Source of the DNA: an uncultured Collinsella sp.
GTDB lineage: Bacteria; Actinomycetota; Coriobacteriia; Coriobacteriales; Coriobacteriaceae
Assembly (NCBI GenBank): GCA_902493855.1
Contig: CABUQV010000003.1
Coordinates: forward strand, 1-64,000
Direction: 5' to 3'
DNA length: 64,000 nucleotides
Shown: positions 32,062 through 42,834 of the stretch, one piece after another
How positions within the stretch are numbered: position 1 is the stretch's first letter
Layout of the letters: every line of letters starts with the position of its first letter
The notes under the pieces: model-generated
The model's database searches: none
What the model saw: the letters and a program-made list of their open reading frames with translations, nothing else
What the model was told of the DNA's origin: nothing
Position numbers and translations under genes: made by a program

Positions 32062-34841
32062 CAGAATCCTCCAAACTCACGGTCTTCACGTGCCATCTCG
32101 GCGTCGACAGACTCCAGCGCGGCAAGCCCCTCCTCGTCCAACAGGACCTCGCGCGGCTTGGAACCGTCGGGCGGGCCGACGACACCCTTTTCTTCCAGCA
32201 TATCCATAATACGCCCGGCACGCGCATAGCCAACCTTCAGACGACGTTGCAGGCCAGATGTGGAGCCAAGCTGCGATTCCACCACAATATGGGCGGCTTC
32301 CCAAATGAGCGGATCATCGTCTTGCGGCTCGGCGACTCCGGTACGGACAATGCCGCCGCCACCCGCCATGGACATGGAAGCGGGCGCCACGGCAGACAGG
32401 ATCTCCTCGTGGTAGTCGGGCTCGCTCTGCGACTTGACGAACTCGACGATCTCGTTGATTTCATCATCCGAGACAAAGCAGCCCTGGATACGGCGGGGCT
32501 TGCCCCAGTCGACCTTAGAGAACAGCATGTCGCCCAAACCGGTGAGCTTTTCGGCACCCATCTGGTCGATGATGACGCGCGAGTCGATGCCCGTGGCGAC
32601 GTTAAAGGCGATGCGGTTGGTGATGTTGGCCTTGATGAGGCCCGTCACCACGTTGGAGCTCGGGCGCTGCGTGGCCACGATAAGGTGGATACCGGCGGCA
32701 CGGCCCAGCTGAGCAATACGCACGATCGAGGCCTCGACATCCTTACCGGCGACCATCATCAGGTCCGAGAGCTCGTCGATGATGATGACCAGGTAGGGCA
32801 TCTTTTGCGGCGGGTTATCGTAATGCTCAAACTCGCCGGCGGCCTGCTTTTCGTTGTAGGTCGAGATCTTACGCACGTTGAGACGCTCGAAGACCTTCAG
32901 GCGACGCTCCATCTCGGACACGGCCCATTGCAGAGCGCTCGCGGCCTGCTTGGGCTCGGTCACTACAGGCACGTAAAGATGCGGCAGACCGTTATAGCCC
33001 GCAAGCTCGACGCGCTTGGGGTCGACCATGATCAGGCGAACGTCCTCGGGAAGGGCGCGCATGAGCAAGGTCGTGATGATGGAGTTGATCATGACCGACT
33101 TACCGGAACCCGTGGTACCGGCGATCAGCAGGTGGGGCATCTTGGCAAGGTCGGCGACGACCGGCGTACCCTCGGCATCTCGACCGATGGCGAGCTCGAG
33201 CGGACCGCCCTTCACATAGGGAAGCACGTCGCCCAGGTTGACGTTCTGGCGCTTGCGATTGGGGATCTCGATACCCACAAGCGAGGTGCCGGGGATCGGG
33301 GCAAAGATACGCACCGACTGGGCAGCAAGCGATAGCGCGATATCGTCCTCGAGGCTCGAAATCTTGCTCACGCGCTCGCCCTCGCCAGGTTGCAGCTTAA
33401 AGGTCGTCACCGTGGGGCCGGCGATCCAGCCGACCACGCGGGCACTACGACCAAACTCCAGCAAGGTGGACTGAAGCGACTCGGCAGTCTGTTCCAGCTC
33501 CTTGTCAGAAGACGCGGAGGAAGCCGACTGCGGGTTGGCATGCAGAATCTCAAGTGGCGGAAGTTTGAGGCCGTCCTCTTCTTCGCCCTCGTTATCTGCG
33601 GCGCCGCCGTCCGCTCCCCCATCGCTAGCCGCAGCCGATTCGACAGCACTCAAGGCAGGCGCATCGGCAACCTTGGGATGCTTCAAGAAATCGGGGATCT
33701 GAGGTGCTGCCGAGACAGGATTCACGGCAAACGGCGGCTCGGACTCGTCGATCTTATCGGGGTCGTCTTCCATCGAAAGCTGACCGGTTACCTGGTCGCG
33801 CTTTGCATGGCGACGCGGCAGCAAAGTTGTCTTTGCGGTCTCAATCGGAGCCTCGTCGTCCTCGTCATCGCCCTCGGTGAGCTCAATCTCGCTCTCGGAC
33901 CAAGACGGGTCGGGCTCACTCGTATTGAGTTTGGGCGCAGCCTTGCCCTTCTTGGCATGGCGGCGCGGCAACAGCGTCGTCTTAGCGCGCTCAGCTTCCA
34001 CGGCATCGGACACGTCGACAAACGGATCCTCGTCCTCGTCGTCATCGTCCAAAACCGGGTCCACATCGTTGCCCATGACCGTGGTCACGGCAGCATCGGA
34101 GCCCTTTTGACGAAGAATGCTCAGGTGAGGACGGGCAACGCCGGGCACCGACAGGGCCTCATCGTCACCCCACGGACTCGCGTTAACATCGGCACGACGG
34201 CGCTCGGCAAAATCGGCCGCACGGTCGCGAGCAGAGCGCAAAACGCCGCCCACCGAAAAGCCGATGATGACCAGGCCCACGACGACAAGGCCCAACAGGA
34301 CCACCATCGCGATAGGCTTACCCAGGGCATTCTGCAGCGCACTCGCAATAAACGCACCAATGTAGCCACCCGAGGCGGACAGATTTTGCGGCGTGAACAT
34401 AAGGTCGCACGAGTCGCTCGTACCTGGCACCATCAACGAAAGAATGGAGACGACGGCGATAAAGACCACGGCGCCGCCCGCAACAGAGCGCGCGTTGAGC
34501 GGCGAGTCCTCGCCTAAAAAGAGCGTGGCGGCAAACAGCAAAATGACGATCGGCAGCACGTAGGCGCCCAGACCAAAGCCCAAGTGGTAGAAACCGGCAA
34601 CCGCAGCCGTAACGGGCGCAGTCGCCGGCGAAATCACGGCAATAAAGGACGCAATCGCCAAAACAGCAATGACCACGCCGGCGATATCGCGGTTGGCCGA
34701 GGGCTCGACCAAGGGCTCGAAATCATCGAACTCGGACTCGTGGCCCTTATTGGCACGCAGATGGGAACCGGCACCCTTAGCAGATGCCGGTTGGTTGTTG
34801 GCCTTATTGCCTTTGGCGTTTTGTGCAGATCCGCGCGCCAA
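32061..34841 (-). CDS. ftsK: DNA translocase FtsK/SpoIIIE
   Basis: A 926-residue septal DNA pump that clears chromosome ends at division. The N-terminus has about four membrane helices (residues 50-215), then a long acidic linker (about 225-450), then the motor with Walker A GTTGSGKSVMINS and Walker B LVIIIDELSDLMMV, and a C-terminal gamma winged helix (AHIVVESQLGSTSGLQRRLKVGYARAGRIMDMLEE) that reads polar DNA signals. The linker contains the motif AKTTLLPRRHAK twice, about 50 residues apart. It is placed between RNase J and the RodZ-like gene, one base after the rnj stop. Confidence 0.96.
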   Translation of the reverse strand: MARGSAQNAKGNKANNQPASAKGAGSHLRANKGHESEFDDFEPLVEPSANRDIAGVVIAVLAIASFIAVISPATAPVTAAVAGFYHLGFGLGAYVLPIVILLFAATLFLGEDSPLNARSVAGGAVVFIAVVSILSLMVPGTSDSCDLMFTPQNLSASGGYIGAFIASALQNALGKPIAMVVLLGLVVVGLVIIGFSVGGVLRSARDRAADFAERRRADVNASPWGDDEALSVPGVARPHLSILRQKGSDAAVTTVMGNDVDPVLDDDDEDEDPFVDVSDAVEAERAKTTLLPRRHAKKGKAAPKLNTSEPDPSWSESEIELTEGDDEDDEAPIETAKTTLLPRRHAKRDQVTGQLSMEDDPDKIDESEPPFAVNPVSAAPQIPDFLKHPKVADAPALSAVESAAASDGGADGGAADNEGEEEDGLKLPPLEILHANPQSASSASSDKELEQTAESLQSTLLEFGRSARVVGWIAGPTVTTFKLQPGEGERVSKISSLEDDIALSLAAQSVRIFAPIPGTSLVGIEIPNRKRQNVNLGDVLPYVKGGPLELAIGRDAEGTPVVADLAKMPHLLIAGTTGSGKSVMINSIITTLLMRALPEDVRLIMVDPKRVELAGYNGLPHLYVPVVTEPKQAASALQWAVSEMERRLKVFERLNVRKISTYNEKQAAGEFEHYDNPPQKMPYLVIIIDELSDLMMVAGKDVEASIVRIAQLGRAAGIHLIVATQRPSSNVVTGLIKANITNRIAFNVATGIDSRVIIDQMGAEKLTGLGDMLFSKVDWGKPRRIQGCFVSDDEINEIVEFVKSQSEPDYHEEILSAVAPASMSMAGGGGIVRTGVAEPQDDDPLIWEAAHIVVESQLGSTSGLQRRLKVGYARAGRIMDMLEEKGVVGPPDGSKPREVLLDEEGLAALESVDAEMAREDREFGGF

Positions 34842-34842
34842 A

Positions 34843-36513
34843 CTAAACCTCCATGACGACCGGGATGATCATCGGACGAGTACGCGTACGGCTCCAGATA
34901 AAGTTGGAGAGCGAGTCGCGCACGGCCTTGCGAATGGCATCGGAACCGCTGCTCGTAAAGCTGAACTTGCCCTTCTCGATCGTCTTCATGATGGACGCGG
35001 AGGCATCCTCGGAGAACTGGTCGTCGATGGCAAACGAGACGCCGCGGCCCGAGAACTCGATGGCCTCGATCTTCTTGTGCTTGAGCGAGACGATGGCAAC
35101 AGCGGTAACCATACCGTCGTTGGCGAGCTTCTGACGATCACGCAAGACGATGGGGTCGGTATCGCCGATACGCAGGCCGTCGACGTAAACGACGCCGGAC
35201 TCGACGGGCGTACCGCGCTTAACGATACCGCCGCGCATCTCGAGCGTGTCGCCGTTATCGAGGATAAAGATATGATCGTCCTTGAGACCCATCTTGCGGG
35301 CGAGCTGGGCATGAGCGCGCAGATGCACGGCCTCACCGTGAACCGGCATAAAGTACGTGGGTTTGGCCATGGCCATCAGGAGCTTGAGCTCCTCCTGGCT
35401 ACCGTGACCGGAGACGTGGACGAGAGCGCGGTTCTTATCCCACACGTCACAGCCGAGCTTTGCCAAGCTGTTGACGACCTGCTGGACGGCTTTCTCATTG
35501 CCGGGAACGGGAGTTGCTGAGAGGATGACGGTATCGCCCTCGTGGATGGAGAGCGTCTTGTGCTCGCCATTGGCCATGCGGGACAGGGCCGATAGCGGCT
35601 CGCCCTGCGAACCGGTGCACATGACGACGATCTTGTCGTCGGGCAGGTTATCGATATCGAAGGCATCGAGGATATCGGCATCGTCGATGTTGAGGTAGCC
35701 CAGCTCACGCGCCACGCGAGTGTTAGTGAGCATGGAGCGACCGGTCACAACGACCTTACGGCCGCACTTGCGGGCGGCATCGCAGATCTGCTGCAAACGA
35801 TGGATGTGGCTCGAGAACGACGCGACGAACACGCGACCCGGCGCGTTCTTGATAGCGTGCAGCAGGTTGGGACCAACCTCGGCCTCGGACTTGGTAAAGC
35901 CGGGAACCGTGGCATTGGTGGAGTCGGAAAGCAGTAGGTCGATGCCCTGCTTGGCAAAGCGGCTGATAGCGGCATAGTCGGGCGTGACGCCATCGATGGG
36001 CGTCTGGTCGAGCTTAAAGTCGCCGGTGTGCATAACGGTGCCCTGATTGGTACGGATGAACACGCCCAGAGCGCCAGGGATGGAGTGAGTCATCGAGAAG
36101 AAGTCGAGCGAGATGCCGCCGAGGTTGACATGGCTGCCGCCCTTGACCTCGCGGAACTTGGGGGCGCGGATACGGAACTCAGAAAGCTTGCCCTCGATAA
36201 AGCCAAGCGTCAGCTTGCTCGAAAAGATGGGCACCTTGTTGTTGAGGTCCTGCAGCAGGTACGGAAGCGAACCGGTGTGGTCCTCATGGCCGTGGGTGAC
36301 GACGATACCGCGGAGCTTCTCCTCGTTCTCCAGGACATAGGTGTAATCAGGAAGCACCAGGTCGATACCGGGCTGGGAGTCATCGGGGAACATGAGGCCG
36401 GCGTCGACGAGCACCATGTCGTCGCCGCACTCGAAGACCGTCATGTTCTTGCCGATGCCGTCAAGGCCGCCGAGCGGGATAATCTTCAAGGGAGATGATT
36501 TTTTAGCTGCCAT
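34843..36513 (-). CDS. rnj: Ribonuclease J
   Basis: A 556-residue metallo-beta-lactamase/beta-CASP nuclease with 5'-3' exo- and endoribonuclease activity. The metal-binding motif is HGHEDHTGSLPYL (about residue 76), with DAGLMFPDD before it; the beta-CASP histidine region is VSGHGSQEELKLL, and the C-terminal domain is present. With RNase Y and PNPase nearby, this gives the Gram-positive style RNA-decay set. The usual companion dapA is not adjacent. It is read through to ftsK with a one-base gap. Confidence 0.95.
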   Translation of the reverse strand: MAAKKSSPLKIIPLGGLDGIGKNMTVFECGDDMVLVDAGLMFPDDSQPGIDLVLPDYTYVLENEEKLRGIVVTHGHEDHTGSLPYLLQDLNNKVPIFSSKLTLGFIEGKLSEFRIRAPKFREVKGGSHVNLGGISLDFFSMTHSIPGALGVFIRTNQGTVMHTGDFKLDQTPIDGVTPDYAAISRFAKQGIDLLLSDSTNATVPGFTKSEAEVGPNLLHAIKNAPGRVFVASFSSHIHRLQQICDAARKCGRKVVVTGRSMLTNTRVARELGYLNIDDADILDAFDIDNLPDDKIVVMCTGSQGEPLSALSRMANGEHKTLSIHEGDTVILSATPVPGNEKAVQQVVNSLAKLGCDVWDKNRALVHVSGHGSQEELKLLMAMAKPTYFMPVHGEAVHLRAHAQLARKMGLKDDHIFILDNGDTLEMRGGIVKRGTPVESGVVYVDGLRIGDTDPIVLRDRQKLANDGMVTAVAIVSLKHKKIEAIEFSGRGVSFAIDDQFSEDASASIMKTIEKGKFSFTSSGSDAIRKAVRDSLSNFIWSRTRTRPMIIPVVMEV

Positions 36514-36888
36514 AGGTTAGTGTGGTTTCCTTTCTTCGAAACGGGTCTGGAACAACCGACGGGGCGCTTCTGGCAAACCGACCGCCGGGAACGTACAAAC
36601 ATACATCACAGAGTCGATGCAATAACCACAGTATGATACCCATTTGCACGAGCACAGACCACCCATGCATCAAAGCCCCATCTGGACCTGTATATCCCGC
36701 CGGTTTCCCGTGGGGCGGGCACTGATGAAGTTTCCCGCTCTACAGTCCAGCTCAAGACGGAGGCCACATTAAGTGGCCTCCTGTTAGTGCGGAACTCGCG
36801 ATAAACTTCATCAGTGCCCGCCCCACGGGAAACATGCCAATAAGGGATAGGTTTGTTTTAGTAAGTTTTATCTGCGGGAATGCCGAGG
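36514..36888. other. Intergenic region between the acetyltransferase and rnj
   Basis: 375 bp without a credible gene. It holds palindromic element A (36703-36833) and, between 36520 and 36700, unassigned sequence that must carry the rnj promoter and leader. No riboswitch was recognised. Confidence 0.6.
36703..36833. repeat. Palindromic element A (family 2), forward copy
   Basis: Perfect 31-bp arms (36703-36733 and 36803-36833) enclose 69 nt. Inside, GGAGGCCAC/GTGGCCTCC (36759-36767 with 36773-36781) forms a 9-bp stem with loop ATTAA. The reverse complement of the 69-nt core aligns without gaps to element B (37635-37703): single-stranded parts such as ATCGCGAGTTCCGCAC and GGACTGTAGAGC are conserved while the inner stem differs by compensatory changes. 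Only the innermost 9 bp of the arms (ATGAAGTTT) are shared between copies. Confidence 0.88.
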
Positions 36889-37509
36889 CTATGATCCAAT
36901 TGCCCCATTGTAGGCATTCAGCTGGCCTTGCCAGAGCTTGCGATCGCTGTCGGTAATCTCTCGAATGATATGAGCTGGATTGCCGCCGATGATGACGTGG
37001 CTTGGAACGTCTTTAACAACAACTGAACCTGAGGCTATGACCACATCGTCTCCGATTGATACGCCCGGATTGATAATCACCCCGCCGCCCATCCAGACGT
37101 TGTTGCCGATTACGACAGGCTTAGCATACTCGAGGTCTAGATTGCGCACATCGGCGTCAATTGGATGCCCAGCAGTAAATATACTCACATGGGGTCCTAG
37201 AAAGACGTTGTCGCCAAAGGTCACGTAATTTTCGTCCAGAATCGTCAAACCGGTATTCGCATAGAAATGGTTACCAAACGAAACCCTGTCGCCGTGATCA
37301 AAATAAACGGGAGCCGTTAAGACCATATCGTCCGGAGCGACGCGAAAACACTTCTTTAGTTCCTCAAAGGCGCTCGAATCAGCCCAATACTCCGACTCAT
37401 TAAACAACTTCTGAGCCGCATGCACCCTACTAAACGAATGGTCGTTAACCCGATAGGGGCTATAGAGCTCCCCGGCAATCATGCGGTCCCATTCAACCTT
37501 ATTTGTCAT
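36889..37509 (-). CDS. Maltose/galactoside O-acetyltransferase family protein
   Basis: A 206-residue acetyl-CoA-dependent sugar O-acetyltransferase of the left-handed beta-helix (hexapeptide) class. The N-terminal helical part has MIAGELYSPYRVNDHSFSRVHAAQKLF (Maa domain); hexapeptide repeats run from about residue 70, with the catalytic His in FTAGHPIDADVRNLDLEYAKPVVIG and the acetyl-CoA site in NVWMGGGVIINPGVSIGDDVVIASGSVV. The substrate is uncertain. It stands alone between two inverted copies of the palindromic element and interrupts an otherwise housekeeping RNA-decay neighbourhood (rnj, pnp), which suggests insertion. Confidence 0.9.
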   Translation of the reverse strand: MTNKVEWDRMIAGELYSPYRVNDHSFSRVHAAQKLFNESEYWADSSAFEELKKCFRVAPDDMVLTAPVYFDHGDRVSFGNHFYANTGLTILDENYVTFGDNVFLGPHVSIFTAGHPIDADVRNLDLEYAKPVVIGNNVWMGGGVIINPGVSIGDDVVIASGSVVVKDVPSHVIIGGNPAHIIREITDSDRKLWQGQLNAYNGAIGS

Positions 37510-37594
37510 GCCAACCCCCTAGGCTAAGCGTTAGATGCGAAAAAGTATATCAACTAAGAACAGAAGACCAGCAAGCGACCAACAGCGTTAACCA

Positions 37595-37743
37595 GCCCTT
37601 TTGCTTGCGCCCGGGAGGGCCGCATATGAAGTTTATCGCGAGTTCCGCACGCAAAGGAAAGCACTTAATGTGCTTTCCGTCTTGCGCAGGACTGTAGAGC
37701 AGGAAACTTCATATGCGGCCCTCCCGGGCGCAAGCAAAAGGGC
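37595..37743. repeat. Palindromic element B (family 2), inverted copy
   Basis: Perfect 40-bp arms (37595-37634 and 37704-37743) enclose 69 nt, the same interior length as element A. The inner stem is GGAAAGCAC/GTGCTTTCC with loop TTAAT. Relative to A, three stem pairs differ on both sides so that pairing is kept. The right arm merges with the pnp terminator (37736-37766), and the copy of that terminator tail (GCCCTTTTGC) is found in the left arm. Confidence 0.88.
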
Positions 37744-37766
37744 GACCCCTGTACGGAGTCGCCCTT
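37736..37766 (-). terminator. Terminator of pnp
   Basis: On the minus strand AAGGGCGAC (37758-37766) pairs with GTCGCCCTT (37738-37746) and runs into TTTTGC. Element B begins inside this U-tract. Confidence 0.8.
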
Positions 37767-37789
37767 GTTGAGCTGCTTATGTTTAGCTG

Positions 37790-40036
<2,247 letters not shown>

Positions 40037-40138
40037 TGTTCTCCTTTACCCCGCAGACCCCTTGCCTGCGGGCTTCTCATGTGACGCGGGCCCCCTGCCC
40101 CCGCCACGCTTCAGAGCGTGATTGTTCGCGCCCTTACA

Positions 40139-40172
40139 CAAAAAGAGCGCCCCGCTGCGCAGGACGCTCTTA
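40139..40172 (-). terminator. Terminator of rpsO
   Basis: On the minus strand a 10-bp stem with one G-U pair begins AAGAGCGTCC and closes GGGGCGCTCTT, followed by TTTGTG. It lies 14 nt after the rpsO stop and ahead of pnp. Confidence 0.8.
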
Positions 40173-40185
40173 GCATGTACAAATC

Positions 40186-40464
40186 CTACTGGATGTTGTC
40201 GCGGATGCCCAGAGCCTTGATGAGCTCACGGTACTCGACGATGTCGTTCTTCTTGATGTAGGAGAGAAGACGACGACGACGGCCGACGAGCATGAGCAGG
40301 CCACGACGGGTGTGGAAGTCCTTCTGGTGGGACTTCATGTGCTCGGTCAGCTCCTTGATGCGCTCGGACAGGATGGCGACCTGAACCTTGGGGTTGCCGG
40401 TGTCGACCGGGGTGTTACCGAACTGGGCAGTCAGCTCCGCCTTGCGCTCTTTGGAAACAGTCAT
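40186..40464 (-). CDS. rpsO: 30S ribosomal protein S15
   Basis: The 92-residue S15 protein binds 16S rRNA early in 30S assembly. TVSKERKAELTAQFGNTPVDTGNPKVQVAILSERIKELTEHMKSHQKDFHTRRGLLMLVGRRRRLLSYI follows the family throughout (quoted in part only: HTRRGLLMLVGRRRRLL is diagnostic). ATG 40464 follows AAAGGTGAAACA; the longer frame upstream is not S15. S15 often represses its own mRNA; the leader was not resolved into a known regulatory fold. Confidence 0.97.
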   Translation of the reverse strand: MTVSKERKAELTAQFGNTPVDTGNPKVQVAILSERIKELTEHMKSHQKDFHTRRGLLMLVGRRRRLLSYIKKNDIVEYRELIKALGIRDNIQ

Positions 40465-40602
40465 TGTTTCACCTTTCGTTTTGCGTCGCCCACGGGCGAC
40501 TCGATTCGCCTCGGACTGGGAAGCCGCCGGTGGAGCGAACAACCAAGGTCGAGGTACCAACAGTTCGGTATGTTACCACAAGCAGCCCGCGCCTGCGCAT
40601 CA

Positions 40603-41352
40603 TCACCGACCCAACATGAATTCCATCGCGCGGAGGCGCTGATCGGTGTGCGTCGCAGCCCAAACATGCGAAAGCCCGAGCAGGAATGCCGCCGTATGCT
40701 GGTCGATTCGCTCGGCCATGAGCGCATCGAAGGTCATGGACATGAGGGCGCGCAGCCATGCGGTCTCACCGGTCGACACCAGTTCGGCACCTGGAACGCT
40801 CGACGCGCACGACCCGCACATGAGACCGCCCGCCTGGGCTGAAAAATACGACAGCATGGGGTCTCCGCACAGCACACAGGCCGAAAAATCGGGACGATAG
40901 CCAACGTGCGATAGCAGCTTAAAGACATATGCCGCCACAAGTAGGTCCATATGTGCCGTGTCAAGCCCGCTGCCCACCAGGGCAAGCGCTCGCTGCGTTA
41001 TGGCAAAGGTAAACGGGTCCTCGGCGTCCTCGAACGAGCACACGCGCGCGACCTCGGCGATCGCGCTTGCGGCGCAGGTCGTCTCGTAATCGGGCGCAGC
41101 GCCGAGCGGCGCCTCCATAAGCTCGGCCTGAGAAACCACGTCGAGTGACCGTCCATGTGCGAGCAGCATATCGACGGTACAGAACAGCTCGCAGCGCGCA
41201 GCCAGGCGTCCGCCGGGTTTGCGGGCGCCCTTTGCCACTGCACGAACCTGCCGTCCCCGCTCGTCAAGCATCGTCAAGATCAGGTCGGTCTCTTTGAGCT
41301 TCGTCTTGTCGAGGACGAGCACCTTGGTGCGATATGTCCGGGGGCCTGCCAT
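40603..41352 (-). CDS. recO: DNA repair protein RecO
   Basis: A 249-residue mediator that loads RecA at gaps together with RecR. The N-terminal OB fold (RTYRTKVLVLDKTKLKETDLILTMLDERG, AKGARKPGGRLAARCELF) and the C-terminal zinc-binding cysteines (CVLCGDPMLSYFSAQAGGLMCGSCA) are both present. The short KTKLKETDLIL and KGARKP patches are family marks. It is 15 nt downstream of era, the usual era-recO pair. Confidence 0.93.
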   Translation of the reverse strand: MAGPRTYRTKVLVLDKTKLKETDLILTMLDERGRQVRAVAKGARKPGGRLAARCELFCTVDMLLAHGRSLDVVSQAELMEAPLGAAPDYETTCAASAIAEVARVCSFEDAEDPFTFAITQRALALVGSGLDTAHMDLLVAAYVFKLLSHVGYRPDFSACVLCGDPMLSYFSAQAGGLMCGSCASSVPGAELVSTGETAWLRALMSMTFDALMAERIDQHTAAFLLGLSHVWAATHTDQRLRAMEFMLGR

Positions 41353-41367
41353 GCGCGCCGCGCGTCC

Positions 41368-42435
41368 TTAGTCCTCGGCGTTGTAGCCAAAGCGGCGAAT
41401 CTGGGCCTCGTCGTCACGCCAGCCGGCCTTGACCTTCACGTCCAGCTCCAAAAAGACCTGCGTGCCAAAGATGCGCTCAAGATCGCGACGGGCGTCGATA
41501 CCGATATGCTTGATCATCTCGCCGCCCTTACCGATGATGATGCCCTTTTGGCCCTCGCGCTCGACGTAAATGGTGGCGTGCACGCGCAGCACCTTCTTGG
41601 TCTGCTCGAGCGCATCGCAGATCACGCCAACGGAGTGCGGAATCTCATCACGGGTGCGGCGCAAGACCTTCTCGCGCACACACTCGGCAACGAGCGTCTC
41701 ATCGGAAGCGTCGGTACCCATGTCCTCGGGGAACCAACGAGGACCCTCGGGCAAAAAGTGCGCAACGGTCTCGATAAAGGCATCGACGTTGAAGTTCTTG
41801 ACCGACGACGTCACGATCTCGTCGTCATATTCCATGAGTTCGTGGGCTGCCTTAAGCTGCTCCATGACCTGTGCGGGGTCGGCCTCATCGGCCTTGGTGA
41901 GCACCAGGACCTTCTTGGAACGAGCGTTCTTGACGCGCTCGGCAACCCAGGCGTCTCCCCTGCCGATCGGTTTGGTGGCGTCAATCAAAAACGCGACAAC
42001 ATCAACATCGTTCAGCTCGAACAACGCGCTCTTGTTGAGCTCGGATCCCAAGCCGTCCTTGGGCTTATGAATACCGGGGGTATCGACAAAGACCAGCTGG
42101 TAGCCGGGGCGGTTGACGACGGCGCGCATGCGGCGGCGGGTCGTCTGGGCCACCGGCGAGGTGATGGCGACCTTTTTGCCATAGCAGGCATTAAGCAGCG
42201 TAGACTTGCCAGCGTTGGGACGACCGACCAGGGCCACAAAGCCGCTGCGGAAACCGGGCTCAACGTCACCAAAGCCCGCGAGGTTGTCGTCCTCGTTGCA
42301 CAGGGCGTCGAGTTCCTCGTCGCTCATACCCTCAAACGGGTCGAACTCCTCGACATCCTCGAGCTCCTCGGTATCCACCGCGTCCAGGGACTCGTCGTCC
42401 AAAATCTCATCGGTAGGCTGCATATTGTCGGACAT
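41368..42435 (-). CDS. era: GTPase Era with acidic N-terminal extension
   Basis: A 355-residue GTPase that binds the 3' end of 16S rRNA in 30S maturation. G1 GRPNAGKSTLLNACYG, G2 region QTTRRRMRAVV, G3 DTPGIHKP, G4 TKAD and the C-terminal KH domain (YVEREGQKGIIIGKGGEMIKHIGIDARRDLE) are present. About 60 extra N-terminal residues are strongly acidic (DEILDDESLDAVDTEELEDVEE), not part of the common Era fold; an internal start at the G domain lacks a better ribosome site. It is grouped with ybeY and phoH, which also act in rRNA processing. Confidence 0.95.
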   Translation of the reverse strand: MSDNMQPTDEILDDESLDAVDTEELEDVEEFDPFEGMSDEELDALCNEDDNLAGFGDVEPGFRSGFVALVGRPNAGKSTLLNACYGKKVAITSPVAQTTRRRMRAVVNRPGYQLVFVDTPGIHKPKDGLGSELNKSALFELNDVDVVAFLIDATKPIGRGDAWVAERVKNARSKKVLVLTKADEADPAQVMEQLKAAHELMEYDDEIVTSSVKNFNVDAFIETVAHFLPEGPRWFPEDMGTDASDETLVAECVREKVLRRTRDEIPHSVGVICDALEQTKKVLRVHATIYVEREGQKGIIIGKGGEMIKHIGIDARRDLERIFGTQVFLELDVKVKAGWRDDEAQIRRFGYNAED

Positions 42436-42447
42436 GGGAATCCCTTT

Positions 42448-42825
42448 CTAAATAAAGTCGAGCGCGTGAGCAAATACCAGTACGCCCACAATCGCGGCGG
42501 TGATGGAAAGAACGTATACGGAGGCGGCGGCGATGTCCTTCGCACGCTTGGCCAGCGGATGGAGCTCCTGGGTCGCTAGGTCGACGATAGCCTCCATAGC
42601 GGTGTTGCACAGCTCGCCGTGAATCACCAGGCCACAACAGATGATAATCGTGGCCCACTCGGCAATGTCGAGCCCCACGATACAGCCGGCAATGACAGTG
42701 CACACGCCCGCCACGAGCATGACCTTAATGTTGCGCTCGGTCTTGACGGCGGTGACGAAGCCCTCCATGGCGTAGGAAAACGACTTTAAGAAGGACGGAT
42801 GGTCCTTGTTCGATCCGGGAATCAT
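42448..42825 (-). CDS. dgkA: Diacylglycerol kinase/undecaprenol kinase family protein
   Basis: A 125-residue three-helix membrane kinase. FLKSFSYAMEGFVTAVKTERNIKVML, the catalytic CNTAMEAIVDLA motif (E-x2-x-N-T-A-x-E pattern) and ELHPLAKRAKDIAAASVYV are typical. In Gram-positives this protein usually phosphorylates undecaprenol rather than diacylglycerol. It lies between ybeY and era, a conserved order. Confidence 0.93.
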   Translation of the reverse strand: MIPGSNKDHPSFLKSFSYAMEGFVTAVKTERNIKVMLVAGVCTVIAGCIVGLDIAEWATIIICCGLVIHGELCNTAMEAIVDLATQELHPLAKRAKDIAAASVYVLSITAAIVGVLVFAHALDFI

Positions 42826-42834
42826 AGACGGCTC

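Noticed and set aside
36703..37743. Insertion sequence or composite transposon with transposase around the acetyltransferase
   Set aside because: No transposase ORF, no target-site duplication that I could see, and the flanking elements are short structured palindromes rather than IS ends. Kept as an open finding only.
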